DNA from: JBCCCJ01 sp039029315
GTDB taxonomy: Bacteria; Bacteroidota; Bacteroidia; J057
NCBI GenBank assembly: GCA_039029315.1
Contig: JBCCGK010000011.1
Coordinates: forward strand, 62,001 to 126,000
Reading direction: 5' to 3'
Length of the DNA stretch: 64,000 nucleotides
Shown here: positions 26,469 to 36,099 of the stretch, in pieces
Position numbering within the stretch: the first letter of the stretch is position 1
Layout: every line of letters starts with the position of its first letter
Translations under genes and position numbers: made by a program
The notes under the pieces: generated by a model
Database searches by the model: none
Told to the model about the DNA's origin: nothing
What the model saw: the letters and a program-made list of their open reading frames with translations, nothing else

Positions 26469-26957
26469 AACATGAGAAAAATAACTCTCAGATTTTGCGC
26501 ATATATTTTTTCACAAGCCAAGGAAAAAAGTTGAGTTTGACGGGCCAAATGAAAGTTTTTCTGACACAGGATTGAGGAAAAGGATCAAGGAAAATCGAAA
26601 GCTTATTGTTTGAGTGTTACTTAGTCCTAGAGCAGTTATTGAATCTAGCATGAAATAAGAAAGGAAAAAATTAATTGGATTCGAAATCGTCTCTTTGACT
26701 GAATATTCAATTCCCATTCAAGGGTGCCATTTTGACTGTGGTTCATTTGAGGAGTTTTGTGGTATCCATGGAAGATATGAGCGAGAATATACCTCTTGAA
26801 ACCAACTGGAATTGTCTCCATGCCGTCCTCTGAATGAATTCAGGAGGCTTGGCTGTCAGGAAGAACGAATCGCCTCTTTTGGTATCGGAAAAAGGGGGAA
26901 ATGGCAAAGATGTTTGTTCATGAAAAAAACTTGACCATTTTCCCCGATAAGATGTTT
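26469..26957. other. Intergenic sequence between GH5 and GH3 genes
   Basis: These 489 bp hold no recognisable gene, RNA or further repeat. With the element next to it, the total gap of 666 bp between GH3 and GH5 suggests that GH5 has its own promoter. Confidence 0.4.
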
Positions 26958-29204
26958 TTAGAATTCAAAAGATTGATTGATGGTTTCTGCTGAATTGCCT
27001 CCAACCATGACATCAAAGGTGCCATTTTCGATGACAAACCGACCTTGATTGTTGTAAAACCCAAGTGAGCTTTCGCCCAACTCAAATGATACCTTTTTGC
27101 TCTCTCCAGGTGCCAGAAGGATTTTGTCAAAGGCTTTCAATTCCTTGATGGGTCTGGTGATACTGGCAACACGGTCTCTGAGGTAGAGTTGAACGACTTC
27201 TTCTCCGAGAACACTGCCAGTATTTTTGACCTGAACTGAGACTTGAACCTGTCGATTCACTGCATCTACTGACACTGCCAAATCAGAATACGCAAAACTT
27301 GTATAGCTCAATCCAAAGCCAAAGGGATACATAGGTGCATTGTCGAGATCGGTATAGTGGGACCAGAATACTGCGCCGCTAGGACCAGGACGACCCGTAG
27401 TTTTGTGGTTGTAATAAATCGGAACCTGTCCCAAGTGTTTGGGGAAGGTCATCGGAAGCTTTCCGCTGGGATTATAATCCCCATAGAGAACCTGTGCGAT
27501 GGCATGTCCACTTTGTGAGCCCAATTGCCATCCTTCCACAATTGCAGGAATGTTCGCTGATGCCCAGGGAATGATGAGAGGCCGACCATTATTGAGAACC
27601 AGAACAATATTTGGATTGGCAGCATAGACCTTCTCAAGCAATTGTTGCTGTAATCCTGGCAAGCCGACATCAGCCTGACTGCGACCCTCGCCACTTTGCA
27701 ATCCATGCTCTCCCAATACCATCACAACGATGTCTGCGCGCTTGGCTGCCCTTACCGCTTCCTTGATTCCGCTGGCATCGGTATTGTTGATTTGCAATTC
27801 AGCATGGAACATAGCATCTCCCTCGATCAATTTGACCCCCTGCTCATGACTGAGGGTATTCCCTGTATATGCTTGCATGCCTTCCATCACAGAGATAGCA
27901 CTGTTTGCTTCTCCACCTCCTCGCCAATTGCCAAGTGGACTGTCTTTGTCCGCAGCAAGTGGGCCAATGAGCGCAATCTTTTTCCCGGATTTGGGGAGGG
28001 GGAGGAGATTGTTGTCATTTTTCAACAACACAATGGATTTCTTGGCCATATCCAGAACAGAGGCGATATGGTCTGGGTGAGAAATCATTTCCTTTTCGCG
28101 CGCTTCATCGCAATATCGATAGGGATCTTCAAACAAGCCCAATTCATATTTTACTGTTAGAATTCTCCTGACAGCATCATCGATGTTCTGCATGGGAACT
28201 TTTCCTGATTGGACCAGTTTCTTGAGATGCTTGACATAGAGGTGAGACTCCATATCCATATCAGAGCCTGCATTGGCTGCAATTTGAGATGCATGCACGC
28301 CATCAGCCGCAAAGGAATGATTGACTATTTCCCTGATGGACCCCCAATCTGACACAACAAAGCCGGGAAAGTGCCAGGCTCCTTTCAAAATATCTCGTTG
28401 AAGGAAGGCATCTCCAGTGGCTGGAATCCCATTCAATTCATTGAAAGAATTCATAAATGTCTTGACCCCGGCATCTACCGTGGCTTTGAAAGGAGGCAAA
28501 ACCACATTGTAGAGGGTAGACAGGCCAATGTCGACCGTATTATAGTCTCTCCCAGCTTCTGCAAATCCATAAGCCGCAAAATGCTTGGTACATGCCGCAA
28601 TCGTGTTGGTCGCGGCAAGATCTTCTCCCTGAAATCCTGTCACTCTTGCCTGAGCAATCTGTGAACCGAGATAGGGGTCTTCTCCTGCTCCTTCCATGAC
28701 ACGCCCCCATCGAGGGTCTCTGCTGATATCTACATTGGGTGCAAAGGTCCAGTTGAGGCCCGAGGCAGCTGACTCTATCGCCGCCACTCTGGCAGATTGT
28801 TTGATGGCCGCCAAATCCCAACTCGCAGCTTCTGCAAGTGGAATTGGAGAAATGGTTCTATAGCCATGAATGACATCAAACCCAAAAATCAATGGAATTC
28901 CCAATCGGGATTTCTCGACAGCCAGCTTTTGCATCGCCTGAACCTGTTCCACACCTCTGACATTCAGCATAGAACCAACCAAACCTGATTCGATTTGGTG
29001 ATATTTGTTGGCAGCATCTCCTTCCTGGGGTGCTGGTCCTGTTGGGTCAAAGAAACCCGCATATTGATTCATTTGCCCAATTTTCTCCTCCAGCGTCATC
29101 TTGGACAACAAGCTCTCTACGTCTGTTTCTATTGAATTATTTTGCGCGAATAGGGATGGGATGATCAGGATCAACCCACACAAGCTTACAAATCCTTTTC
29201 TCAT
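26958..29204 (-). CDS. bglX: Periplasmic beta-glucosidase, GH3 family (BglX-type)
   Basis: This protein has 748 residues with a signal peptide (cleavage after SLFA, 20). It shows the full three-domain GH3 layout: a TIM barrel (about 30-370) with nucleophile Asp286 in FVVSDWGS, the KHF motif in CTKHFAAYG and SRDPRWGR; the alpha/beta sandwich (about 390-610) with GEHGLQSGEGRSQADV; and a C-terminal fibronectin III-like domain (about 660-745). It removes terminal glucose from beta-linked oligosaccharides, here probably laminari-oligosaccharides produced by the GH16 enzyme encoded 18 bp upstream. No lipobox, so periplasmic location is expected. Confidence 0.94.
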   Translation of the reverse strand: MRKGFVSLCGLILIIPSLFAQNNSIETDVESLLSKMTLEEKIGQMNQYAGFFDPTGPAPQEGDAANKYHQIESGLVGSMLNVRGVEQVQAMQKLAVEKSRLGIPLIFGFDVIHGYRTISPIPLAEAASWDLAAIKQSARVAAIESAASGLNWTFAPNVDISRDPRWGRVMEGAGEDPYLGSQIAQARVTGFQGEDLAATNTIAACTKHFAAYGFAEAGRDYNTVDIGLSTLYNVVLPPFKATVDAGVKTFMNSFNELNGIPATGDAFLQRDILKGAWHFPGFVVSDWGSIREIVNHSFAADGVHASQIAANAGSDMDMESHLYVKHLKKLVQSGKVPMQNIDDAVRRILTVKYELGLFEDPYRYCDEAREKEMISHPDHIASVLDMAKKSIVLLKNDNNLLPLPKSGKKIALIGPLAADKDSPLGNWRGGGEANSAISVMEGMQAYTGNTLSHEQGVKLIEGDAMFHAELQINNTDASGIKEAVRAAKRADIVVMVLGEHGLQSGEGRSQADVGLPGLQQQLLEKVYAANPNIVLVLNNGRPLIIPWASANIPAIVEGWQLGSQSGHAIAQVLYGDYNPSGKLPMTFPKHLGQVPIYYNHKTTGRPGPSGAVFWSHYTDLDNAPMYPFGFGLSYTSFAYSDLAVSVDAVNRQVQVSVQVKNTGSVLGEEVVQLYLRDRVASITRPIKELKAFDKILLAPGESKKVSFELGESSLGFYNNQGRFVIENGTFDVMVGGNSAETINQSFEF

Positions 29205-29222
29205 AAGTAGTAGTAGTTAGTA

Positions 29223-30410
29223 TTATTTCTCTTGGAAAACGCGTATGTAGTCCACTAGCATTTGTTGTGGAAATTGTGTGGTGGCATCTGGATATCCTGG
29301 CCATCGACCTCCAACAGCAATGTTGAAAATGAAAAAGAACTCGGCATCAAATGGATAGGCACCATTGACATCCGCATTGGTGACTGTGTGAAACTCTTCA
29401 TCATCCAACAGCCATTTGATGGAACCTGGTTCCCAAATGATGGAGAATACATGATATTCATCCGAAAACTTCCCTTCTTGCAAGACGAGACTGCCTGATT
29501 TGTTATGACTAAATCCCTGACCCTGAGCTCCCCAGTGAGCAGTTCCATGTGTTTTTTCTGGTTCATGTCCAAGCAGCTCCATGATATCGATCTCGCCACA
29601 AGCGGGCCAGCCAACTGTTGGGAAATTGTTGCCCAGCATCCACAACGCAGGCCATATGCCTTGTCCTTCTGGCAAAATCGCGCGAATGTCTACTCGACCA
29701 TACTGAAAGGATTGTTTGTTCAAGGTGATCATTCTGGCAGAGGTATAGGCACTCCCAGAAAAGGATTCCAGTTTTGCTTCAATGATAAGATTCCCATTGC
29801 TTACGTAAGAGTTGTCTTCCCGGTCTGTATAGTATTGTGATTCTTCATTTCCCCACCCATGGCCACCGATTTCATGGGTCCAGTTATCGGTATTAATGGA
29901 AGTGCCCTCGAATTCATCGGCCCAGACCAGATCGAATCCTGTATAATTGGTTGGGGTGATATATCCTTCGTCGGGAATGAACACAAAGGTATCATCATTG
30001 CGAATCGTGCCAAGACCTTCAGCAGATTGCAAATTGGCATTCACAGGATTGGACAACACGACCTTGAACTGCTCATCGGGTTCTCTGAGCGTGTCAGGAA
30101 GAATTTCAATCTGAATATTGACTGAACGCTCTCCAGCCGGGATGGTAACTGTCCCTGTAGCGGCAACAAAATCTTCGTCGGCGCCTGCGGTTACTTCATC
30201 TGTTTTGTAGTCTACTATGACATCCTTTTCAAAATTAGCGCTGATGCTCACTTTGAACCCAAACTCCTTGGATTCATTGCCCTCGAACAAGGTGACGCTG
30301 GAAATGGACATATTGGGTAGTTCTGGCGTAGGTTCTTCTCCGCCGGAACCTTTGCATGCTGAGATCATACTGAAGCTGAATCCCAGGAAGAAATACAAAA
30401 AATACTTCAT
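29223..30410 (-). CDS. Lipoprotein GH16 endo-beta-glucanase (laminarinase-like) with Calx-beta domain
   Basis: This protein has 395 residues from the ATG at 30410, which starts a lipoprotein signal (FSFSMISAC, Cys19). Residues about 32-140 are a Calx-beta domain (VIVDYKT, AGADEDFVAATGTVTIPAGE, TIRNDD). The GH16 jelly roll runs from about 158 to the end with the catalytic motif GEIDIMELLG (Glu273 nucleophile, Asp275, Glu278 acid/base) and WPALWMLG. The motif spacing with the extra Met is the beta-bulge form found in laminarinases. It is expected to cut internal beta-1,3-glucan bonds at the cell surface and feed the SusCD pair. It lies between the PKD lipoprotein and GH3 genes. Confidence 0.92.
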   Translation of the reverse strand: MKYFLYFFLGFSFSMISACKGSGGEEPTPELPNMSISSVTLFEGNESKEFGFKVSISANFEKDVIVDYKTDEVTAGADEDFVAATGTVTIPAGERSVNIQIEILPDTLREPDEQFKVVLSNPVNANLQSAEGLGTIRNDDTFVFIPDEGYITPTNYTGFDLVWADEFEGTSINTDNWTHEIGGHGWGNEESQYYTDREDNSYVSNGNLIIEAKLESFSGSAYTSARMITLNKQSFQYGRVDIRAILPEGQGIWPALWMLGNNFPTVGWPACGEIDIMELLGHEPEKTHGTAHWGAQGQGFSHNKSGSLVLQEGKFSDEYHVFSIIWEPGSIKWLLDDEEFHTVTNADVNGAYPFDAEFFFIFNIAVGGRWPGYPDATTQFPQQMLVDYIRVFQEK

Positions 30411-30538
30411 AACATTGTGAGTTTGTTGATGGCCATTAATCCCCTGTCGATCGGTCATAGAGTAGGGGAGAAAAATGCGAAAAGGAACCTTTCATTTTTT
30501 GGACTACTAGATGGTGTGAAAACAAAAAGTCCCTTTTG

Positions 30539-30560
30539 CATCGTCTATTGTCTATCGTCT
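30539..30560 (-). repeat. 22-nt GATAGAC repeat, second copy
   Basis: Read on the minus strand this is AGACGATAGACAATAGACGATG, starting three bases after the TAA stop of the PKD lipoprotein gene. It differs at two positions from 22794-22815, which follows another stop in the same sense. Confidence 0.6.
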
Positions 30561-30563
30561 AAT

Positions 30564-31430
30564 TTATTCTGAAACAAGTGTTACGCGCCATACGCCCCAG
30601 CCATAGTCGGCAAAGATGACCATGCGGTTGTCGCTGATCTCCAAAATCCCAAAAGTAACCGATTCTTGAGGGCTAGATACCTCTTCGGTTGTTCCGATTT
30701 TGTACAAGCCAATCCAGGCTCCTTCTCCACTTACTGTCAGAGTGGAATTGGTCACACTGAACCCATGAACCCCTGAACCCCATACTTTGAAGGCTTCTGG
30801 CAAGGCACTACTTGGATGACAGCCGACATCAATCATCAACTCCGAGGGAAAGATGTTGCCATTTGCGTCTGAGTCAGCCCAAAAGTCGCCATTGTTGTCG
30901 TATTCGAATTCGCCATTGGAACGAAAGATATATTTATCATCAAAATGGCAACTTCTTGAAGAGATATCGTCGGAAGAGTTCCCCCACCAGGTCTCTGTCA
31001 GGTTTGGGCCAATATGCAGAGCGTTTTCCTCTTGTGCCAATCGCCATACACGCTCGCCACAGTTGGTGAGAAATCGGAAATTGCCAAAGCAGGCATCTGG
31101 ATCGTCCTGGGTAACGGTGATTGCCTGTGTCGCTGAACCAGAACCTCCTCGGTTAAAGGTCGTCATGGTTACATCATATGTTCCCATAAAAGGAAAATTA
31201 ATTGATACCTCACTTCCTTCAAACTGTCCATTGGCCCCCAAATCCCAATGTGTCAAAAATCCTCCTTCGGTGGTATTCTTCAGAACAAAATCATTGGGGG
31301 TACTTCCTGCAAGCACTTCGAATGTAGCAGTGGGAGGAGGCCCCAGGTCAGATTTTTCTTCAACAAATGGTTGGCAAGCTGTGAAGCTGAATATGATCAG
31401 TGCCAAAAGGCTATATAAAATGAATTTCAT
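30564..31430 (-). CDS. PKD-domain lipoprotein of the polysaccharide utilization locus
   Basis: This protein has 288 residues with a lipoprotein signal (IIFSFTAC, Cys19). Residues about 33-110 form a PKD domain (THWDLGANGQF and FPFMGTYDVTMTTFN, matching the WDFGDG / YxVxL pattern). The C-terminal part (about 115-288) is a beta-rich domain with WRLAQEENALHIGP, GEFEYDNNGDFWAD and WGSGVHGFSV, often seen next to SusD in beta-glucan loci. It is probably a surface glycan-binding protein that works beside SusD. It lies 52 bp after the susD stop and upstream of GH16. Direct binding to laminarin is inferred from context. Confidence 0.83.
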   Translation of the reverse strand: MKFILYSLLALIIFSFTACQPFVEEKSDLGPPPTATFEVLAGSTPNDFVLKNTTEGGFLTHWDLGANGQFEGSEVSINFPFMGTYDVTMTTFNRGGSGSATQAITVTQDDPDACFGNFRFLTNCGERVWRLAQEENALHIGPNLTETWWGNSSDDISSRSCHFDDKYIFRSNGEFEYDNNGDFWADSDANGNIFPSELMIDVGCHPSSALPEAFKVWGSGVHGFSVTNSTLTVSGEGAWIGLYKIGTTEEVSSPQESVTFGILEISDNRMVIFADYGWGVWRVTLVSE

Positions 31431-31482
31431 ATAAATTATGTTTTTGGATCAACAATTGGTCCCTATACAAGAATAAATGACA

Positions 31483-32997
31483 CTAGTAACCAGGATTTTG
31501 GACCAGGATTCCAGTGGTAATATCGATTTCAGATTGTGGAATGGGCAGCACTTCATTTTTGCCTGCGGTAAATCCCTGATCTCCCAATTCTTCTGCCGCT
31601 CTTCCTGTTCTTACCAGGTCAAAGAATCGATGACCTTCTGTAGCCAATTCGTACTGACGCTCCCGATAAATGAGATTCAGTAATTCATCCCCCGAAGCCG
31701 CTGTTATAGGGCGCAAAAATACTCTGGCGCGAACCTGATTCAGATATGCCTTTCCTTGTGCATCATTTCCTGCTCGGGTATAGGCCTCTGCGGCCATCAA
31801 GATAACATCAGCCAATCGAATTTCCCGGACATTGTAGCTCCAGTTCAGGGCAGGTTCTCCATCCAGTGCTCTGTCTTGTTGCAAACCTGCATATTTTCGA
31901 ATGAAAAAGTCAGTGTTCTGATAGCCTTCTGTATAGCTGGCACCAAGATCCTTGAGGGCATTGCCATCGATGATGGTATGTGGATATCGGGGATCATTTC
32001 TCATTGCGTCTACCAGTTTGGGAGTAACGGGGCAAAAGCTCCAGCCATTGGCGTAGGTAGGACCTACATAATCCCGCATCCCAAAGAATTGCACATCATA
32101 GTTTCCTTCAGTTCCATTCCCAAAGTTGCCCCATCCCCCTCTCTGATTACCTGAATAATTGATCTCAAAGATGGACTCCTGACCGAATTCATTTTCAACC
32201 CTGAAGATATCGCCAAAGTCTGCTTGAAGGGCATACAAGCCTGAATTGATGACTTCATCAAACAATGCTGCTGCTGCCTCCATTTTGGAATCGTCATTTT
32301 GATACAAGATAACCTTGCCCAGCAAAGCCGTTACGGCTCCTTTTGTTATGCGTCCCAACTCCTCTGGAGGAACTGTTTCTGGCAACTCGAAGGTATTATA
32401 TGCTTCAGTTAGATCTTGTTCGATCTGGGCGTAGACTTCTTCAGGGGTGACCTGGGTTTGGGTATAGATGGCATCAGCTGAAAGCACCTCGGTGAAGAGG
32501 GGAATATTGCCAAAAAATCGAACGAGGTCGAAATAATAGAATGCCCGAAGGAACTTGGCTTCAGCAGCAGATCGGGCCTTGAACTCAGGATCAAGATCTT
32601 CTACTGTTTCCAATTTTTCCAACAAAAGGTTCGCGCGATAGATTCCTGCATAGCCTTTTTGCCAGAGACCTAGTTGTGGTCCCATAAATGGAGCCAGGGT
32701 AAAATTGTCATAAGCAACCCAGTTCGGTTGATCGGAGGCATCACTCCCGCCTGCAAAACAGTCATCTGAAGCTGCATTGAGGAGTCCGAGCTTCATGGTC
32801 CATCCATTGGTTCCGCCCCATTGCAGGACATCATAGGCAGCCACGAGTGCCTCAAATAGTTCTTCCTGAGTTTGGTAGAAATTGGTCTCAAGTGTGGTGC
32901 CTCTTGGTTTGAGTTCCAAAAAATCTTTGCCGCAGGAACTCAGCATCACGCAGAGGGCTAGCAGAGGGAGAAGAAGGAGTTTATAGATAAATTTCAT
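31483..32997 (-). CDS. susD: SusD/RagB family glycan-binding lipoprotein
   Basis: This protein has 504 residues with a lipoprotein signal (LLALCVMLSSC, Cys22) followed by the usual KDFLELKP start. It has the SusD TPR helices with KFLRAFYYFDLVRFFGNIPLFTE, a family signature, and RLADVILMAAEAYTRAG plus the terminal IRYRERQ-like stretch LIYRERQYELATEGHRFFDLVR. It forms the lid of the SusC channel and hands oligosaccharides to it. It lies 12 bp after susC. Ligand specificity is assigned only from the neighbouring GH16/GH3/GH5 genes. Confidence 0.95.
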   Translation of the reverse strand: MKFIYKLLLLPLLALCVMLSSCGKDFLELKPRGTTLETNFYQTQEELFEALVAAYDVLQWGGTNGWTMKLGLLNAASDDCFAGGSDASDQPNWVAYDNFTLAPFMGPQLGLWQKGYAGIYRANLLLEKLETVEDLDPEFKARSAAEAKFLRAFYYFDLVRFFGNIPLFTEVLSADAIYTQTQVTPEEVYAQIEQDLTEAYNTFELPETVPPEELGRITKGAVTALLGKVILYQNDDSKMEAAAALFDEVINSGLYALQADFGDIFRVENEFGQESIFEINYSGNQRGGWGNFGNGTEGNYDVQFFGMRDYVGPTYANGWSFCPVTPKLVDAMRNDPRYPHTIIDGNALKDLGASYTEGYQNTDFFIRKYAGLQQDRALDGEPALNWSYNVREIRLADVILMAAEAYTRAGNDAQGKAYLNQVRARVFLRPITAASGDELLNLIYRERQYELATEGHRFFDLVRTGRAAEELGDQGFTAGKNEVLPIPQSEIDITTGILVQNPGY

Positions 32998-33009
32998 GTG
33001 AATGTTCTA

Positions 33010-36000
33010 TTAAAAGGTTGCATTGATCCCAAGAAGATAAAATCGTGCCTGTGGATAGATTCCACGATCTACGCCATAACTTCCGCCGCCTATTTCAGGA
33101 TCAAAGCCGCTGTATTCAGTAAAAGTCAGGAGATTGTTTCCAGAGATGTAAAAACGAATTTTACTAAAGCCGATTGCCTGCTTCAATCCTTTGGGAATAG
33201 AATAGCCCAACTGAAGGGTTTTGATTCGGAAGAATGCCCCATTTTCAACATAAAAATCAGAGCTTCGGCTAAAGTTGCGATTGGGATCATTCATGACCAG
33301 TCGAGGATAGGTAGTTGAGGTTCCTTCTCCAGTCCAGCGATCGAGGGCATCCCCTGTCATATTGGCCATTTGCAAATCAAATCGTCTGGTTGCCTTGAAG
33401 AGTTCGTTGCCTGCCACTCCTTGTCCAAAAACTACCAGATCAAATCCTTTCCATCCGACTGAGGCATTGAAGCCATAGGTCCAGTTCGGAGTAGGGTCTC
33501 CGATGAATGTTCGGTCTTCAGGATCGATTTCACCATTTTCATTCACATCTACAAAACGGAAATCTCCAGCTTGGGCTTCTGGCTGAAGTGGGTTGCCATC
33601 AGCATTGGTGTAAGTGGCAACTTCTTCTGCAGTTTGGAAAATTCCGTCTGTCTTGTAGCCATAGAAGTATCCAATGGGCAAACCAACAGTTGTACGGGTG
33701 ATTTCGAGTCCTTGGGGACTGAATCGTTGTCCAGGCAAGAATTCCTTGTCTGGTCCAAGGTCAGTTACTGTGTTTTGGACATAGGAAAGGTTGCCATTGA
33801 ATTCAAACTGAAACCCGCTAACGGTATTGCCATAGCCTAGTTCCAATTCCCATCCACGATTCTCCATGGTGGCAATGTTGCCAACCGGTCCTGCATTGCC
33901 CACATATCCCGGAACAGCAATGTCCAGCAGCATATCAGTGGTTTTTTTCTCAAATAAGTCAAAGGTTACACTGACGCGCTTGAAGATCTTGGCATCGAAG
34001 CCGAGATTACTTTGTTTGGTTTCTTCCCATCTCAGATCTGGATTGGCGATGGCATTGGGGCTGACTCCGTTAACGAGCCGATCATCCAGGCCAAATGTAT
34101 AATTCCTTCCGCCTCCAACAGTGGAGACAAATCGAAAATCACCAATTTGGTCATTTCCATTGACCCCCCAGGAGCCACGAATTTTGAAGAAATTAATGAG
34201 AGGATTTTCGCGTAGAAAGTTTTCTTGAGTTACCACCCAGCCAACAGAGATCGAAGGGAAATAACCGAATTTGTTGTTAGAGCCAAATTTTGACGACCCA
34301 TCGACACGCATGGTTGCGGAGAGAAGGTACTTCTCAGCATAATTATAGTTGATCCTGCTGAGGTAAGAGGCAAGTGTGCCCTGATATTCAAACCCATAAT
34401 AGGTCTGAGTCTCGGCAGGGGTTGGAAAGCTCAAGGAAGCTTCATCTATATGGTTTACGGGAAGGTCTTGAATGCCTCCGCCTATCCCTTCTCCTGCATT
34501 CCTTTCCGCCACAGTTCCTGCAAGTAAGCTGAGGTTGTGGTTGCCAAAGGAGCGGGTATAACTCAATGTGTTTTGCCAAATCCAGTACAAGCCTCGATTT
34601 TGTGCTCGATTGTAGCGTGTTAAGTCTGAGCGGTTGGTGGCGTTGAGGTAATAGATTGGTGTGAAGCCTTCATTGCCCCAGAAGGCAAGGTCAGTACCAA
34701 TACTTGAGCGAAACTTCAGTCCATCGATAAACTCAATTTCACCAAAGGCATTGCCTACAACTTTATCACTCCATCCATATCCCTGCTGTATCCGCAGGGC
34801 TGCAACTGGATTAAGTACCTCGGATGTTACCAGGGTTGAGATTCCATAAGGAACCCCTTCATCATTGGTTACAACAGGAAAGTTGGAAAAGACATTGTTG
34901 CCCAGAACTGCTGGATCTGTCTCCAAAAGGGGCGTAATCGGGTCGAGGTTGATGGCCCGACTGAGCGGAGACCCAAATTCAGAGTTGGTAGAGACGCCTA
35001 CTCCTTTGATCCGGGAGTAAGCGAGGGTGTTTCCAAAAGTGATCCGTTTATTAATTTTGTGCGTGGAGTTGAATCGCGCTGTGAATCGTTGATAGCGTGA
35101 TTGTGCATCAGAGACAATGCCCGACTGATCAAAATAGCCAAAAGACGCATAATAGCTGGATTTTTCACTTCCGGCTGTGATGCTCAGTTCGTGATTCTGG
35201 ATGGGCGCATCGTAATTGAACACCGCATCTTGCCAGTCTGTCCCTACACCCAGAGATTCTGGATCTTCAAAGAGGATGCTTCCGCCCGCAGCAACAGAAG
35301 ACTCATTCATCAGGATGCCATATTCTCGCGCATCCAGCAAGGCCAGTTTTTTCCAGGGGGCTTGTGTGCCATAATAGCCACTGTAATTGACTTCCATGCG
35401 GTCCTTTTTCCCTTGCTTGGTGGTAACCAAAATCACTCCACCTGCAGATCTGGCACCGTAAATAGACGCTGATGCTGCATCCTTCAGAACTTCGATGGAT
35501 TCAATGTCGCCTTGATTCAGAAAATCAATTCCACCACCAATGGGAACGCCATCCACCACATATAAAGGTTCACTGGCGTTGATGGAACTGGTGCCTCGAA
35601 TCCGTACAGTGGCTCCTTCACCAGGTTGACCGGAGGCAGTGGTTACACGTACACCGGAAGTTCGGCCAAGGAGAGATTGTTCAATTCGGGTAACGGGCAT
35701 ATCTTCCAGATCTTCTCCCCTCACTTTTGAAATTGCTCCCGTAACTACAGCCTTTTTCTGGACCCCATAGCCGACAATCACAACCTCATCCAGATTGGCG
35801 ATGTCTTCTTGCAAAGCCAGACTGATTTCCTGCTGCCCATTTATGGCGATCTCCTGAGTGGTGAACCCCAAATAGGAAAATACCAATATAGCATCCTCAC
35901 TTCCTACTGTGATTTGGTATCTGCCATCAGATCCAGTGAGTGTCCCATTGGGTTGGCCTTTTTCGATAATGGTCACCCCAATCAAAGGGTCCGAGCTGCC

Positions 36001-36099
36001 AGCCTGGGTAATTGTTCCTTGTACAGATACCTGTGCATGGACAGATATCCAGGATACAAAAAGAAAAAAAACAAAGAAATTTAGTAGTCGCATTCTCAT
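33010..36099 (-). CDS. susC: SusC/RagA family TonB-linked outer-membrane transporter
   Basis: This protein has 1029 residues from the ATG at 36099 (a TTG two codons earlier is less likely) with a signal peptide ending near VHAQ. The N-terminal carboxypeptidase-like domain (about 23-105: GVTIIEKGQPNGTLT, DGRYQITV, LVFSYLGFTTQEI) is followed by the plug with DEVVIVGYGVQKK, the family hallmark, and RIRGTSSIN, YVVDGVPIGGG and SIYGARSAGGVILVTTK. The rest is a 22-strand barrel ending in an aromatic residue. It imports oligosaccharides using TonB energy. It heads the operon susC-susD-PKD-GH16-GH3. No STN domain is present, so direct signalling through an anti-sigma factor is unlikely. Confidence 0.95.
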   Translation of the reverse strand: MRMRLLNFFVFFLFVSWISVHAQVSVQGTITQAGSSDPLIGVTIIEKGQPNGTLTGSDGRYQITVGSEDAILVFSYLGFTTQEIAINGQQEISLALQEDIANLDEVVIVGYGVQKKAVVTGAISKVRGEDLEDMPVTRIEQSLLGRTSGVRVTTASGQPGEGATVRIRGTSSINASEPLYVVDGVPIGGGIDFLNQGDIESIEVLKDAASASIYGARSAGGVILVTTKQGKKDRMEVNYSGYYGTQAPWKKLALLDAREYGILMNESSVAAGGSILFEDPESLGVGTDWQDAVFNYDAPIQNHELSITAGSEKSSYYASFGYFDQSGIVSDAQSRYQRFTARFNSTHKINKRITFGNTLAYSRIKGVGVSTNSEFGSPLSRAINLDPITPLLETDPAVLGNNVFSNFPVVTNDEGVPYGISTLVTSEVLNPVAALRIQQGYGWSDKVVGNAFGEIEFIDGLKFRSSIGTDLAFWGNEGFTPIYYLNATNRSDLTRYNRAQNRGLYWIWQNTLSYTRSFGNHNLSLLAGTVAERNAGEGIGGGIQDLPVNHIDEASLSFPTPAETQTYYGFEYQGTLASYLSRINYNYAEKYLLSATMRVDGSSKFGSNNKFGYFPSISVGWVVTQENFLRENPLINFFKIRGSWGVNGNDQIGDFRFVSTVGGGRNYTFGLDDRLVNGVSPNAIANPDLRWEETKQSNLGFDAKIFKRVSVTFDLFEKKTTDMLLDIAVPGYVGNAGPVGNIATMENRGWELELGYGNTVSGFQFEFNGNLSYVQNTVTDLGPDKEFLPGQRFSPQGLEITRTTVGLPIGYFYGYKTDGIFQTAEEVATYTNADGNPLQPEAQAGDFRFVDVNENGEIDPEDRTFIGDPTPNWTYGFNASVGWKGFDLVVFGQGVAGNELFKATRRFDLQMANMTGDALDRWTGEGTSTTYPRLVMNDPNRNFSRSSDFYVENGAFFRIKTLQLGYSIPKGLKQAIGFSKIRFYISGNNLLTFTEYSGFDPEIGGGSYGVDRGIYPQARFYLLGINATF

